From Gemmatimonadota bacterium (lineage in GTDB: Bacteria; Gemmatimonadota; Gemmatimonadetes; Gemmatimonadales; Gemmatimonadaceae): a stretch of 6,191 nt of DNA. Location: positions 1 to 6,191 of the forward strand of contig JAOUHR010000122.1 of NCBI GenBank assembly GCA_029884515.1. The letters are read 5' to 3'. This document shows, piece by piece, positions 1 to 6,191 of the stretch. The notes beneath the pieces are model-generated. The model had not been told where the DNA came from and searched no databases. It worked only from the letters and a program-made list of their open reading frames with translations. Each line of letters begins with the position of its first letter. Position 1 is the stretch's first letter. Made by a program: the position numbers and the translations under genes.

Positions 1-2931
1 GAGGAGCGCGGCGAAGTGCCCCACATGCCCGTGCTCATGGAGGCGGCGCACGCGGAGGCCGGCCCCGGACACGAAGGCCGCTTCTGGGAGCAGGTCTGCG
101 CGCTCTGCAAGCTCGGACAGGACGGCATCGCCGACCCCTTCGCCGCCATCAGCGCGATCCCCGCCGTCACCAGCAGCATCCGCGACATGAGCGGCGTGCG
201 CCTCGAGGTGCCCGAGTTCATCGGCGAGAAGTGCACGGGCTGCGCGCAGTGCTGGGTGCAGTGTCCCGACTCGGCGATCCCGGGGCTCGTGAACAGCACC
301 GAGGAGATCATCGACGCGGCGATCCGCACGTCCTCGAACGGCACGCAGTTCGAGCGCGTGCGCCCGATCGTGAAGCACTGGGCGCGCGAGACGCAGAAGC
401 GGCTCGAGAAGGATGCGACACTCACGGTGGCCGACGCCTTCGCTGGCGCGTACGACGCCGTCGCCGGCAAGATGGCGTGGGACGCCGACCGCCGCGCAGC
501 GACCGACCGCGAGCAGGTGATCCTCCAGCAGCGGCTGGCCGAGTTCCCGCTGGCGCGCACGCGGCCCTTCTTCGACGCCCCGGAGGCGAAGCAGAAGGGG
601 ACGGGTGGACTCCTCTCGGTCACCATCAACCCCGAGACGTGCAAGGGGTGCAACCTCTGCGTGGAGGTCTGTCCCGACGGGGCGCTCATCACCGTGAAGC
701 AGGACGCGACCAACCTCGCGCTGCTCCAGCGGAATTGGGAGATGTGGAACCGGCTTCCCGACACCGACGACCGCTTCATCAATGTCTCGGATGTGGACGA
801 GGGGATCGGCATCCTCTCCTCGCTGCTCCTGAAGAAGGAGACGTACCGCTCGATGGTCGGGGGCGACGGCGCCTGCATGGGATGCGGCGAGAAGACCACC
901 GTGCACCTGATCGTCTCGGCGATCCACGCGCAGATGGCGCCGCGGATCAAGGCGCACGTGGAGGAACTCGACGCGCTGATCGGCGTGCTCGACGGCAAGG
1001 CGCGCGAACTGCTCGCGTCGGGGGCGGACCTGAACGCGGCCGCCGCGTCGCGCGACACCGTCTCCGTGCCGCTCGCCGAAGCCAAGCGCAAGGACCTCGC
1101 CCGGCTCAACGACACACTGCGCGAGCTGAAGGACCTCAAGTGGCGCTACGTCGAGGGACCGAGCGGCAAGGGCCGCGCCTCGCTCGGCATGGCGAACTCC
1201 ACCGGCTGTTCGTCGGTGTGGGGCAGCACCTACCCGTACAATCCGTACCCCTTCCCCTGGGTGAACCACCTCTTCCAGGATTCGCCCTCGATCGCCATCG
1301 GTGTCTTCGACGCGCACATGCGGAAGATGGCCGACGGCTTCGTGGTGATGCGCCGTGCCCGCGCCCTGGCGGACGGCACGTACGACGCCGCGCGCCTCGA
1401 GCCGGAACTCGCCACGCTCGAGTGGCACCAGTTCACCGACGACGAGTTCTTCCTCTGCCCGCCGATCGTCTCGATGGGTGGCGACGGCGCGATGCTCGAC
1501 ATCGGGTTCCAGAACCTCTCGCGGCTGCTGGCGTCCGGGAAGCCGGTCCGGGTGGTGGTGCTCGACACGCAGGTGTACTCCAACACGGGCGGGCAGGCGT
1601 GCACGAGCGGCTATACGGGACAGGTCGCCGACATGTCCGCGTTCGGGAAGGCACAATCGGGCAAGACCGAGGTGCGAAAGGAACTCGGCCTGCTGGCCAT
1701 CGCGCACCGCGGCGTGTTCGTGCACCAGTCCTCGCAGGCGGCCTCGTCGCACCTGCTCGCCGGCGTGCTCAAGGGGCTGCGCAAGCGCCGCCCGGCGATC
1801 TTCAACATCTACACCCCATGCCCGGTGGAACATGGGCTCGCCGACGACTGGTCGCAGCACGCCGCCCGGCTCTCGCTGGAGAGCCGAGCCTTCCCATTCC
1901 TCACCTATGATCCTGATGGCGGCTCGGCGTTCGCCGACTGCCTGAGCCTCGAGGGGAACCCGTCGCTCGACACCGACTGGCCCGAGTACTCGCTCAAGTA
2001 CGTGGACGAGGAGGGCGCGGAGCAGACGATGGAGCTGCCGCTGACCATCGCGGACTGGGCAGCGACGGAAGCGCGCTTCAAGCAGCACTTCGGCGAGATC
2101 GCGCGCGACAAGTGGGACGACGACCTCGTGCCCTTCCACGAGTACATCGCGCTGCCGGCCGAGGACCGCGAGGGCAAGACCGCCTTCATCCACGGGGTCA
2201 CGCCCGACCGGAAGCTTCGCCGCCTGCGCGTGGGGCCCGCGATCGCCGAGCTGGCGCGCGAGCGTCTCGAGTTCTGGTCGCAGCTCCGGCAGCTTGCCGG
2301 CGTACAGGTCTCGGACAGCGTCCGCGACCTGGTCTCGCGCGACCTCGACGCCGAGTACGAGCGCCGCGAGGCTGGGCTGCGCGCGGAACTGGAGGCCCAG
2401 CTCGCAGAGCTGCGGACGAACTACCCGCGGCAGATCGCCAAGCGACTCGTCGAGGGACTGATGAAGCAAGGAGGCGGCGCGGCGATCGCCGACCTGCTCG
2501 CCACGCTGCCGGCCGCGCCGGCGGGCGCACGTACGGGCAACGGCAGCGCGCCCGCCGTCACGGAACCGGCACCACCGGCCGCCGTCGCGGCCCCGGCGTC
2601 GGCACCCGTTGCCGCCGCACCGGCCGCGCCGGCCGCGCCGGCCAAGGCACCGGCCGCCGCGCCAGATGACGACGGGCCGCTCAGCATCGAACCGTACATC
2701 GACACGGTGCAATGCACCACCTGCAACGAGTGCACGAACCTCAATGGCCGGATGTTCGCGTACAACGACGCCAAGCAGGCGTACATCAAGGACCCGAAGG
2801 CGGGCACCTTCCAGCAGCTGGTGCTCGCGGCTGAGCGTTGCCCGGTCTCGATCATCCACCCCGGCACGCCGCTCAATCCCAAGGAGAAGGACCTGCCGAA
2901 GTGGATCAAGCGGGCCGAGAAGTTCAACTGA
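1..2931 (+). CDS. PFOR-type 2-oxoacid:ferredoxin oxidoreductase with C-terminal tethered ferredoxin domain (5' partial)
   Basis: The enzyme oxidatively decarboxylates a 2-oxoacid (pyruvate most likely) with CoA and TPP, passing electrons to ferredoxin in the cytoplasm. Residues are numbered from the codon at base 1, because the frame is open at the window edge. Cys78/81/84/88 and Cys214/217/220/224 form two CX2CX2CX3CP ferredoxin motifs (PFOR domain V). Cys292/295 (CMGCGE), Cys403 (NSTGCSS) and Cys607 match the proximal-cluster ligands of domain VI. The TPP/Mg site is GGDGAMLDIG (493-502) plus YSNTGGQ (526-532). A charged helical region (about 735-835), an Ala/Pro linker (837-888) and a ferredoxin-like domain (Cys905/908/911/947) follow. 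The pyrimidine-binding and gamma-like domains (I-III) are not present, so they should lie upstream, in this gene or a separate one. A GTG at 16 preceded by GAGGAG (1-6) could be a start, but continuation upstream is likelier. Substrate is not provable from this part. The stop overlaps rnfC. Confidence 0.9.
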   Translation, partial: EERGEVPHMPVLMEAAHAEAGPGHEGRFWEQVCALCKLGQDGIADPFAAISAIPAVTSSIRDMSGVRLEVPEFIGEKCTGCAQCWVQCPDSAIPGLVNSTEEIIDAAIRTSSNGTQFERVRPIVKHWARETQKRLEKDATLTVADAFAGAYDAVAGKMAWDADRRAATDREQVILQQRLAEFPLARTRPFFDAPEAKQKGTGGLLSVTINPETCKGCNLCVEVCPDGALITVKQDATNLALLQRNWEMWNRLPDTDDRFINVSDVDEGIGILSSLLLKKETYRSMVGGDGACMGCGEKTTVHLIVSAIHAQMAPRIKAHVEELDALIGVLDGKARELLASGADLNAAAASRDTVSVPLAEAKRKDLARLNDTLRELKDLKWRYVEGPSGKGRASLGMANSTGCSSVWGSTYPYNPYPFPWVNHLFQDSPSIAIGVFDAHMRKMADGFVVMRRARALADGTYDAARLEPELATLEWHQFTDDEFFLCPPIVSMGGDGAMLDIGFQNLSRLLASGKPVRVVVLDTQVYSNTGGQACTSGYTGQVADMSAFGKAQSGKTEVRKELGLLAIAHRGVFVHQSSQAASSHLLAGVLKGLRKRRPAIFNIYTPCPVEHGLADDWSQHAARLSLESRAFPFLTYDPDGGSAFADCLSLEGNPSLDTDWPEYSLKYVDEEGAEQTMELPLTIADWAATEARFKQHFGEIARDKWDDDLVPFHEYIALPAEDREGKTAFIHGVTPDRKLRRLRVGPAIAELARERLEFWSQLRQLAGVQVSDSVRDLVSRDLDAEYERREAGLRAELEAQLAELRTNYPRQIAKRLVEGLMKQGGGAAIADLLATLPAAPAGARTGNGSAPAVTEPAPPAAVAAPASAPVAAAPAAPAAPAKAPAAAPDDDGPLSIEPYIDTVQCTTCNECTNLNGRMFAYNDAKQAYIKDPKAGTFQQLVLAAERCPVSIIHPGTPLNPKEKDLPKWIKRAEKFN
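928..1176 (+). other. Helical insertion in the TPP domain, between proximal-cluster ligands
   Basis: In the classical Desulfovibrio africanus PFOR about 25 residues separate the second and third cysteine ligands of the proximal cluster (Cys815 and Cys840). Here the equivalents, Cys295 and Cys403, are 108 apart. The extra 80 or so residues (about 310-392) are rich in Ala, Leu, Glu, Lys and Arg, with heptad-like stretches around EELDALIGVLDGKAREL and DLARLNDTLRELKDLKW, suggesting a helical hairpin. The frame and codon use are continuous with the rest, so this is a true protein insertion and not a frameshift. Its edges are approximate and its role is unknown. Confidence 0.7.
2509..2664 (+). other. 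Ala/Pro-rich flexible linker before the C-terminal ferredoxin domain
   Basis: This 52-codon stretch encodes 25 Ala and 13 Pro, with short AAP/APA repeats. The DNA includes a small tandem of GCCGCGCCG around 2620-2643. Such linkers resemble the mobile tethers between domains of dehydrogenase E2 subunits and biotin carrier proteins. Here it separates the catalytic body from a ferredoxin-like domain (2665-2928), so a swinging electron carrier is a reasonable inference. Length may vary between relatives because of the repeats. Confidence 0.8.
2665..2928 (+). other. C-terminal single-cluster ferredoxin-like domain of the oxidoreductase
   Basis: Residues 889-976 of the oxidoreductase reading contain Cys905, Cys908 and Cys911 (CTTCNEC). 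After 35 further residues comes Cys947 in AERCPVSIIHPG. A CX2CX2C group followed by a distant CP is the layout of bacterial monocluster [4Fe-4S] ferredoxins, whose last Cys sits in a similar CP-x-x-I context. The domain would accept electrons from the oxidoreductase clusters or hand them to a partner such as Rnf. The stop codon TGA follows at 2929-2931. Cluster type ([4Fe-4S] or [3Fe-4S]) is inferred. Confidence 0.8.
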
Positions 2932-4256
2932 TGTCCCTCGCCTCCGGCTTCGCACACGGCGTCCATCCGCCGGAGGCGAAGGGGCTCACCGCGCAGGTGC
3001 CGATCCGCCGGATGCCATTCCCCGCCGAGATTGTGTTGCCGCTCCGCCAGCACGCGGGGAAGCCCGCACGGCTCTGCGTGAAGGTGGGGGACCGGGTCGA
3101 GCGCGGGGACAAGGTCGGCGAAGCGGACGGCTTCATGTCGGTGCCGATCCACGCATCGGCGGCCGGCACCGTGGCCGACGTGGACTGGTGGCCGCACCCC
3201 GACGGCTCGATGGCGATGGCCGTGCGTATCACGGTGGACCCCTACGCGGCGCAGATCCCCCGTCCGCGCATGGTGCCGAAGTGGGCGGGCCTCTCGGTCG
3301 AGGAGGTGGTGCAGGCCGTGCAGGACGCGGGTGTCGTGGGCCTGGGTGGCGCGGCCTTCCCGACACACGTGAAGCTCGCCCCGCCCAAGGAGTACGCGGT
3401 GCACACGCTGATCGTGAACGGCGCGGAGTGCGAGCCCTACCTGACCTCCGACCACCGCACGATGGCCGAATACCCTGACCGGGTGCACTTCGGCATCCGC
3501 GTGCTGATGCAGACGCTGGGCGTGCAGAAGGCGGTGATCGGCGTGGAGCGGAACAAGCCCGACGCGATCGAGGCGCTCCGCCGGGCGATCCCGCAGGACC
3601 TCGACATCACCGTCCTGCCGCTCACCGTGAAGTACCCGCAGGGTGCGGAGAAGATGCTCATCCACGCCGTCACCGGCACCGAGGTCCCGTCAGGCAAGCT
3701 CCCCGTGTCGGTCGGCGTCGTGGTGCAGAACGTCGGCTCCGCGGCGGCGATCGCGGAGGTGTTCGAGACGGGCCTGCCACTCATCGAGCGGATCGTCACG
3801 GTCACCGGACACGGCCTGCGCCGCCCGGCGAACCTGATCGTGCCCGTCGGCACGAAGCTTCGCGACCTGTTGGCACACTGCGACGGCATGACACCCGACG
3901 CTGCCGAGGTCATCGTCGGTGGGCCGATGATGGGGATGGCGCAGGCCGACCTCGATGCGCCGGTCACCAAGGGCACGACGGGAGTCGTGGTGCTCGCACG
4001 CCACGAGACGCGGGGCGAACGGGTCTACCCCTGCATCCACTGCGGCCGCTGTCTCGACGCCTGCCCCGTCTTCCTGAACCCATCCCTGCTGGGCGACCTC
4101 GCCCGCGTGGATCGCTACGAGGAGATGGCCGAGGCGCACCTCGCCGACTGCATGCTCTGCGGGTCGTGCTCGTTCGTGTGTCCCTCGAACATCCCGCTCT
4201 CGCAACTCTTCCAGGTGAGCAAGGCGGCGCTGAAGCGCCTCAAGGCCGCATCATGA
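2931..4256 (+). CDS. rnfC: RnfC, NADH/FMN- and Fe-S-binding subunit of the Rnf complex
   Basis: RnfC is the peripheral cytoplasmic subunit of ferredoxin:NAD+ oxidoreductase (Rnf), where NAD(H) reacts with FMN. It is related to the 51 kDa subunit of respiratory complex I. The 441-residue product starts with the typical HGVHPPEAKGLT segment and has a barrel-sandwich N-terminus (LPLRQHAGKPA...KVGDRVERGDKVG). The FMN/NADH-site motif GLGGAAFPTHVKL begins at residue 137, NGAECEPYLTSDHR is at 163-176 and an SLBB-like region spans about 291-345. Two CX2CX2CX3CP motifs (Cys368/371/374/378 and Cys407/410/413/417) bind two [4Fe-4S] clusters. It is the compact form, lacking the long repeat-rich tail of enterobacterial RsxC. 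The ATG at 2931 is chosen because it overlaps the upstream stop (TGATG) and fits the family N-terminus; the in-frame ATG at 2838 lies inside the upstream gene. No strong Shine-Dalgarno is visible, which fits translational coupling. Confidence 0.97.
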   Translation: MSLASGFAHGVHPPEAKGLTAQVPIRRMPFPAEIVLPLRQHAGKPARLCVKVGDRVERGDKVGEADGFMSVPIHASAAGTVADVDWWPHPDGSMAMAVRITVDPYAAQIPRPRMVPKWAGLSVEEVVQAVQDAGVVGLGGAAFPTHVKLAPPKEYAVHTLIVNGAECEPYLTSDHRTMAEYPDRVHFGIRVLMQTLGVQKAVIGVERNKPDAIEALRRAIPQDLDITVLPLTVKYPQGAEKMLIHAVTGTEVPSGKLPVSVGVVVQNVGSAAAIAEVFETGLPLIERIVTVTGHGLRRPANLIVPVGTKLRDLLAHCDGMTPDAAEVIVGGPMMGMAQADLDAPVTKGTTGVVVLARHETRGERVYPCIHCGRCLDACPVFLNPSLLGDLARVDRYEEMAEAHLADCMLCGSCSFVCPSNIPLSQLFQVSKAALKRLKAAS

Positions 4257-5248
4257 CCGCGCCCAGGCTGATCGTCACCGCATCGCCGCACCTCAAGGAC
4301 CGTGACTCCACGCCGCGGATCATGTGGAACGTGGTGGCCAGCCTGGTGCCGGTGATCGCCGTCGCGGGCTTCTACTTCGGGATCAGTGCCCTGCTCGTGG
4401 TGGCGGCAACGACGCTCGGCGCGCTCGGCACGCAGCGCCTGTTCGGCGGGCGGGACTCGGTCGGCGACGGCTCCGCCGTGATCACCGGCCTCCTGCTCGG
4501 CCTCTGCCTGCCGGCCGGCATGCCCCTCTGGATGGCCGCCCTCGGCGGCGTCGCCGGTATCGGCTTGGGCAAGCTCGTCTTCGGCGGGCTGGGCCAGAAC
4601 GTGTTCAACCCGGCGCTCATCGGCCGGGCGTTCCTGCAGGCCGCCTTCCCCGTGGCGATCACCACGTGGCCCGCCGCGGGCCAGGGGTTCTGGACGCTGC
4701 GCGGCGACACCTTCGCGCTCCCCTTCCTGCAGGCGTCGACCGATGCCCTCACCGAGGCCACGCCACTGGGCCTCCTCAAGTTCGAGCAGAAGCTCACGCC
4801 ACTCGGTGACCTCATCTTCGGCACCACCGGCGGCTCGCTCGGCGAGACCGGCGCGCTGGTGATCCTGCTCGGTGGTGCCTACCTCGCCTGGCGCGGCTAC
4901 CTGAACTGGCGGATCCCGGTGAGCGTGATGCTGAGCACGGCGATCCTCGCCACCGTGATGCACGGCGTCGACGCGCGGTACCCGGATGCACTCTTCATGC
5001 TCTTCTCCGGCGGACTCATGCTCGGCGCCGTGTACATGGCGACCGACATGGTGACGTCCCCCGTCACCAACTCCGGGCGCTGGGTGTTCGGCGCCGGCAT
5101 CGGCGTGCTCCTCGTCGTGATCCGGCTCTGGGGCGGGCTCCCCGAGGGCGTGATGTACGCCATCCTCCTGATGAACGCGATGGTGCCGTTCATCAACCGC
5201 CTCACGCAGCCGCGCGTGTTCGGCACGCACCTGCGGGTCGGCGCATGA
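4253..5248 (+). CDS. rnfD: RnfD, membrane flavoprotein subunit of the Rnf complex
   Basis: RnfD is an integral membrane subunit that carries covalent FMN and takes part in electron transfer and ion translocation; it is homologous to NqrB. The 331-residue product has the family N-terminus SPHLKDRDSTPRIMW, about nine or ten hydrophobic segments, GGLGQNVFNPALIGR (111-125), ATDMVTSPVTNSGR (from 263) and the C-terminal QPRVFG. The flavinylation motif is DALTEATPL, with Thr170 the likely FMN attachment residue; the usual Gly of the (S/T)GAT motif is Glu here. The enterobacterial homologue also lacks this Gly, as I recall its sequence, so this is tolerated variation. The ATG at 4253 overlaps the rnfC stop by four bases (ATGA), with a weak AAGG about seven bases upstream. 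The in-frame ATG at 4166 would run deep into rnfC and add residues unlike the family. Length and order are normal for the family. Confidence 0.97.
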   Translation: MTAPRLIVTASPHLKDRDSTPRIMWNVVASLVPVIAVAGFYFGISALLVVAATTLGALGTQRLFGGRDSVGDGSAVITGLLLGLCLPAGMPLWMAALGGVAGIGLGKLVFGGLGQNVFNPALIGRAFLQAAFPVAITTWPAAGQGFWTLRGDTFALPFLQASTDALTEATPLGLLKFEQKLTPLGDLIFGTTGGSLGETGALVILLGGAYLAWRGYLNWRIPVSVMLSTAILATVMHGVDARYPDALFMLFSGGLMLGAVYMATDMVTSPVTNSGRWVFGAGIGVLLVVIRLWGGLPEGVMYAILLMNAMVPFINRLTQPRVFGTHLRVGA

Positions 5249-5904
5249 CGCACACGCACGGCGCGCCCCCGTCGATGGAGGCCCCACCGGCGGTGCCCGC
5301 GTGGCGGCTCCTCGCCACCCTCGGACTCGCCGGCGCACTCGCCGGCGGGCTCATCGTCACCGTGTACGGGGCGACGCTGCCGCGCATCGAGGCCCACCGC
5401 GCCGCACTGGTCGAGAGCGCGGTGCGCGAGGTGCTGAAGGCGCCGGCGCGGTGGGACACGCTCTACCTGATCGAAGGCGCGCTCACGAAGGAGGTCGCAG
5501 CGGGGACGGATCTCCGTCGGGTGGAGCGCGCGTTCCTCGGGTTCAACGACACGGGTGGACTCGTCGGCGCCGCCGTGACGGCGGGCGAACCCGGGTTCTC
5601 CGACGTGATCACGGTGATCTTCGGGCTCGATCCCACGACCGGCGCCCTGCTCGGCATGAAGGTCCTCGGGCACAAGGAGACGCCCGGGCTCGGCGACAAG
5701 ATCGAGAAGGCGCCCTTCACCGGGGAGTTCGACGGACGCCAGACCCCGTTGCGCGGCGTCAAGACCAAGGCGGCGCTCCCGGACGAGGTGCAGACCATCA
5801 CCGGAGCGACGATCTCGTCGCGCGCGGTGGTGAAGATCATCAACGACGCCACCGCGAGGTGGCAGCCGCTGCTGCAGGCGTACCTGCAACGGGGGGCGAC
5901 ATGA
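5245..5904 (+). CDS. rnfG: RnfG, FMN-binding subunit of the Rnf complex
   Basis: RnfG is a membrane-anchored flavoprotein, homologous to NqrC, whose FMN domain faces the outside (periplasm) and bears FMN linked to Thr through phosphate by the flavin transferase ApbE. The 219-residue product has one N-terminal hydrophobic helix (about 20-42) and then an FMN-binding domain. It contains the conserved HKETPGLGDKIE (143-154) and QTITGATISSRAVV, with Thr189 the predicted attachment site. The position six before this Thr, usually Asp in the ApbE recognition motif, is Gln183. The start at 5245 shares ATGA with the rnfD stop. A second ATG at 5275 is possible, but the overlap pattern seen through the operon favours the first. 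No clear Shine-Dalgarno is seen. No apbE is visible in this window. Confidence 0.95.
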   Translation: MTHTHGAPPSMEAPPAVPAWRLLATLGLAGALAGGLIVTVYGATLPRIEAHRAALVESAVREVLKAPARWDTLYLIEGALTKEVAAGTDLRRVERAFLGFNDTGGLVGAAVTAGEPGFSDVITVIFGLDPTTGALLGMKVLGHKETPGLGDKIEKAPFTGEFDGRQTPLRGVKTKAALPDEVQTITGATISSRAVVKIINDATARWQPLLQAYLQRGAT

Positions 5905-6191
5905 GCCAGCAACCTCCAGCGATCTTCGACGACTTCCTGCGCGGCGTCTGGCGGGAGAACCCGGTGGTGGTCCAGATGCTCGGCCTCTGCCCGACGCTGG
6001 CGGTGACCAACTCCGTCGCCAACGGCCTCGCGATGGCGATGGCGACGGCCTTCGTGCTGCTCGGCTCCAACCTCCTGGTCGCCTCGCTCAAGAAGCTCGT
6101 GCCGCAGGAGGTCCGCATCACGTCGTACGTGCTGATCATCGCCACGTTCGTGACGATCGCCGACATGCTGCTCGAGGCGGCGGTGCCGGTG
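5901..6191 (+). CDS. rnfE: RnfE, membrane subunit of the Rnf complex (3' partial)
   Basis: The gene runs off the right edge; 97 codons are present of a protein usually near 200 residues. RnfE pairs with RnfA as inverted-topology homologues (NqrD/NqrE family) that hold a [2Fe-2S] cluster within the membrane and probably form part of the ion path. The product shows the family signatures WRENPVVVQMLGLCPTLAVTN, GSNLLVASLKKLVPQEVRI and IIATFVTIADMLLEA. Cys30 in LGLCP is the expected cluster ligand. It has hydrophobic segments at about 31-58 and 72-95. The ATG at 5901 overlaps the rnfG stop (ATGA), with a G6 run (5891-5896) four bases upstream that can act as a ribosome binding site. The close paralogue RnfA is less likely, since the N-terminal WRENP and LGLCPTLAVT pattern and the position after rnfG fit RnfE. 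rnfA and rnfB are expected next. Confidence 0.95.
   Translation, partial: MSQQPPAIFDDFLRGVWRENPVVVQMLGLCPTLAVTNSVANGLAMAMATAFVLLGSNLLVASLKKLVPQEVRITSYVLIIATFVTIADMLLEAAVPV

Noticed and set aside
231..1910. 559-codon plus-strand frame within the oxidoreductase gene
   Set aside because: It is an Arg/Gly/Ala-rich out-of-frame translation with no recognisable domain, whereas the overlapping frame has clear PFOR motifs.
2481..2490. Perfect palindrome GGCGATCGCC
   Set aside because: It lies within the coding sequence for AAIADL. Related GATCG-containing words occur elsewhere in the genes and are expected in GC-rich codons, so there is no support for an operator.
2620..2643. Short GCCGCGCCG tandem as a mobile or regulatory repeat
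   Set aside because: It encodes AAP repeats within the protein linker and stays in frame, so it is explained by the Ala/Pro tether.
2838..2930. Upstream in-frame ATG for rnfC
   Set aside because: The extra 31 residues fall inside the ferredoxin domain coding region and do not resemble the RnfC N-terminus; the ATG at 2931 fits the family and the overlap pattern.
2421..3665. Long minus-strand open frame of 414 codons
   Set aside because: It lies opposite the oxidoreductase 3' end and rnfC. Its translation is low-complexity, rich in His, Arg and Ala, with no family resemblance, as expected for the shadow of a high-GC gene.
4166..4252. Upstream in-frame ATG for rnfD
   Set aside because: It would add 29 residues overlapping the rnfC cluster region; the ATG at 4253 gives the normal RnfD N-terminus.
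4115..5338. Long minus-strand open frame of 407 codons
   Set aside because: It is opposite rnfD, with biased Glu/Arg/His composition typical of antisense reading of GC-rich membrane protein genes.
2931..6191. Na+-translocating NADH:quinone reductase (Nqr) as an alternative to Rnf
   Set aside because: The first gene has the two [4Fe-4S] motifs and the FMN/NADH motif of RnfC, which NqrA lacks, and the CDGE order is that of Rnf.

Overview
The window is a piece of one long plus-strand operon from a high-GC bacterium. It contains no intergenic gap, RNA gene, mobile element, CRISPR array or visible promoter or terminator. Strong GC bias at third codon positions and the style of the proteins suggest a lineage such as Gemmatimonadota or another high-GC phylum. 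This is only an impression; nothing in the window fixes the taxonomy.

Bases 1-2931 encode the C-terminal 976 residues of a pyruvate:ferredoxin-oxidoreductase-type 2-oxoacid oxidoreductase. The reading frame is open at the left edge. The visible part holds a dicluster ferredoxin domain, then the TPP-binding catalytic domain with its proximal [4Fe-4S] cluster ligands. A helical extension, a 52-residue Ala/Pro-rich linker and an extra ferredoxin-like domain follow at the C-terminus. The catalytic domain also has a helical insertion of about 80 residues between cluster ligands, compared with the classical enzyme.

Bases 2931-6191 encode RnfC, RnfD, RnfG and the first 97 residues of RnfE, in the order known from clostridial rnfCDGEAB operons. 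rnfA and rnfB would be expected just past the right edge. Rnf is a membrane complex that passes electrons between ferredoxin and NAD+ while moving Na+ or H+.

Every junction between the five genes is a stop/start overlap: TGATG once and ATGA three times. The oxidoreductase and the Rnf subunits are therefore probably made together. The simplest reading is a pathway in which a 2-oxoacid is oxidised to acyl-CoA, electrons pass through the built-in clusters to the tethered ferredoxin domain, and Rnf then reduces NAD+ and stores energy as an ion gradient. The reverse direction, ion-gradient-driven ferredoxin reduction for reductive carboxylation, cannot be excluded. The most interesting point is this apparent physical and genetic wiring of an oxidoreductase with its own ferredoxin domain to Rnf.
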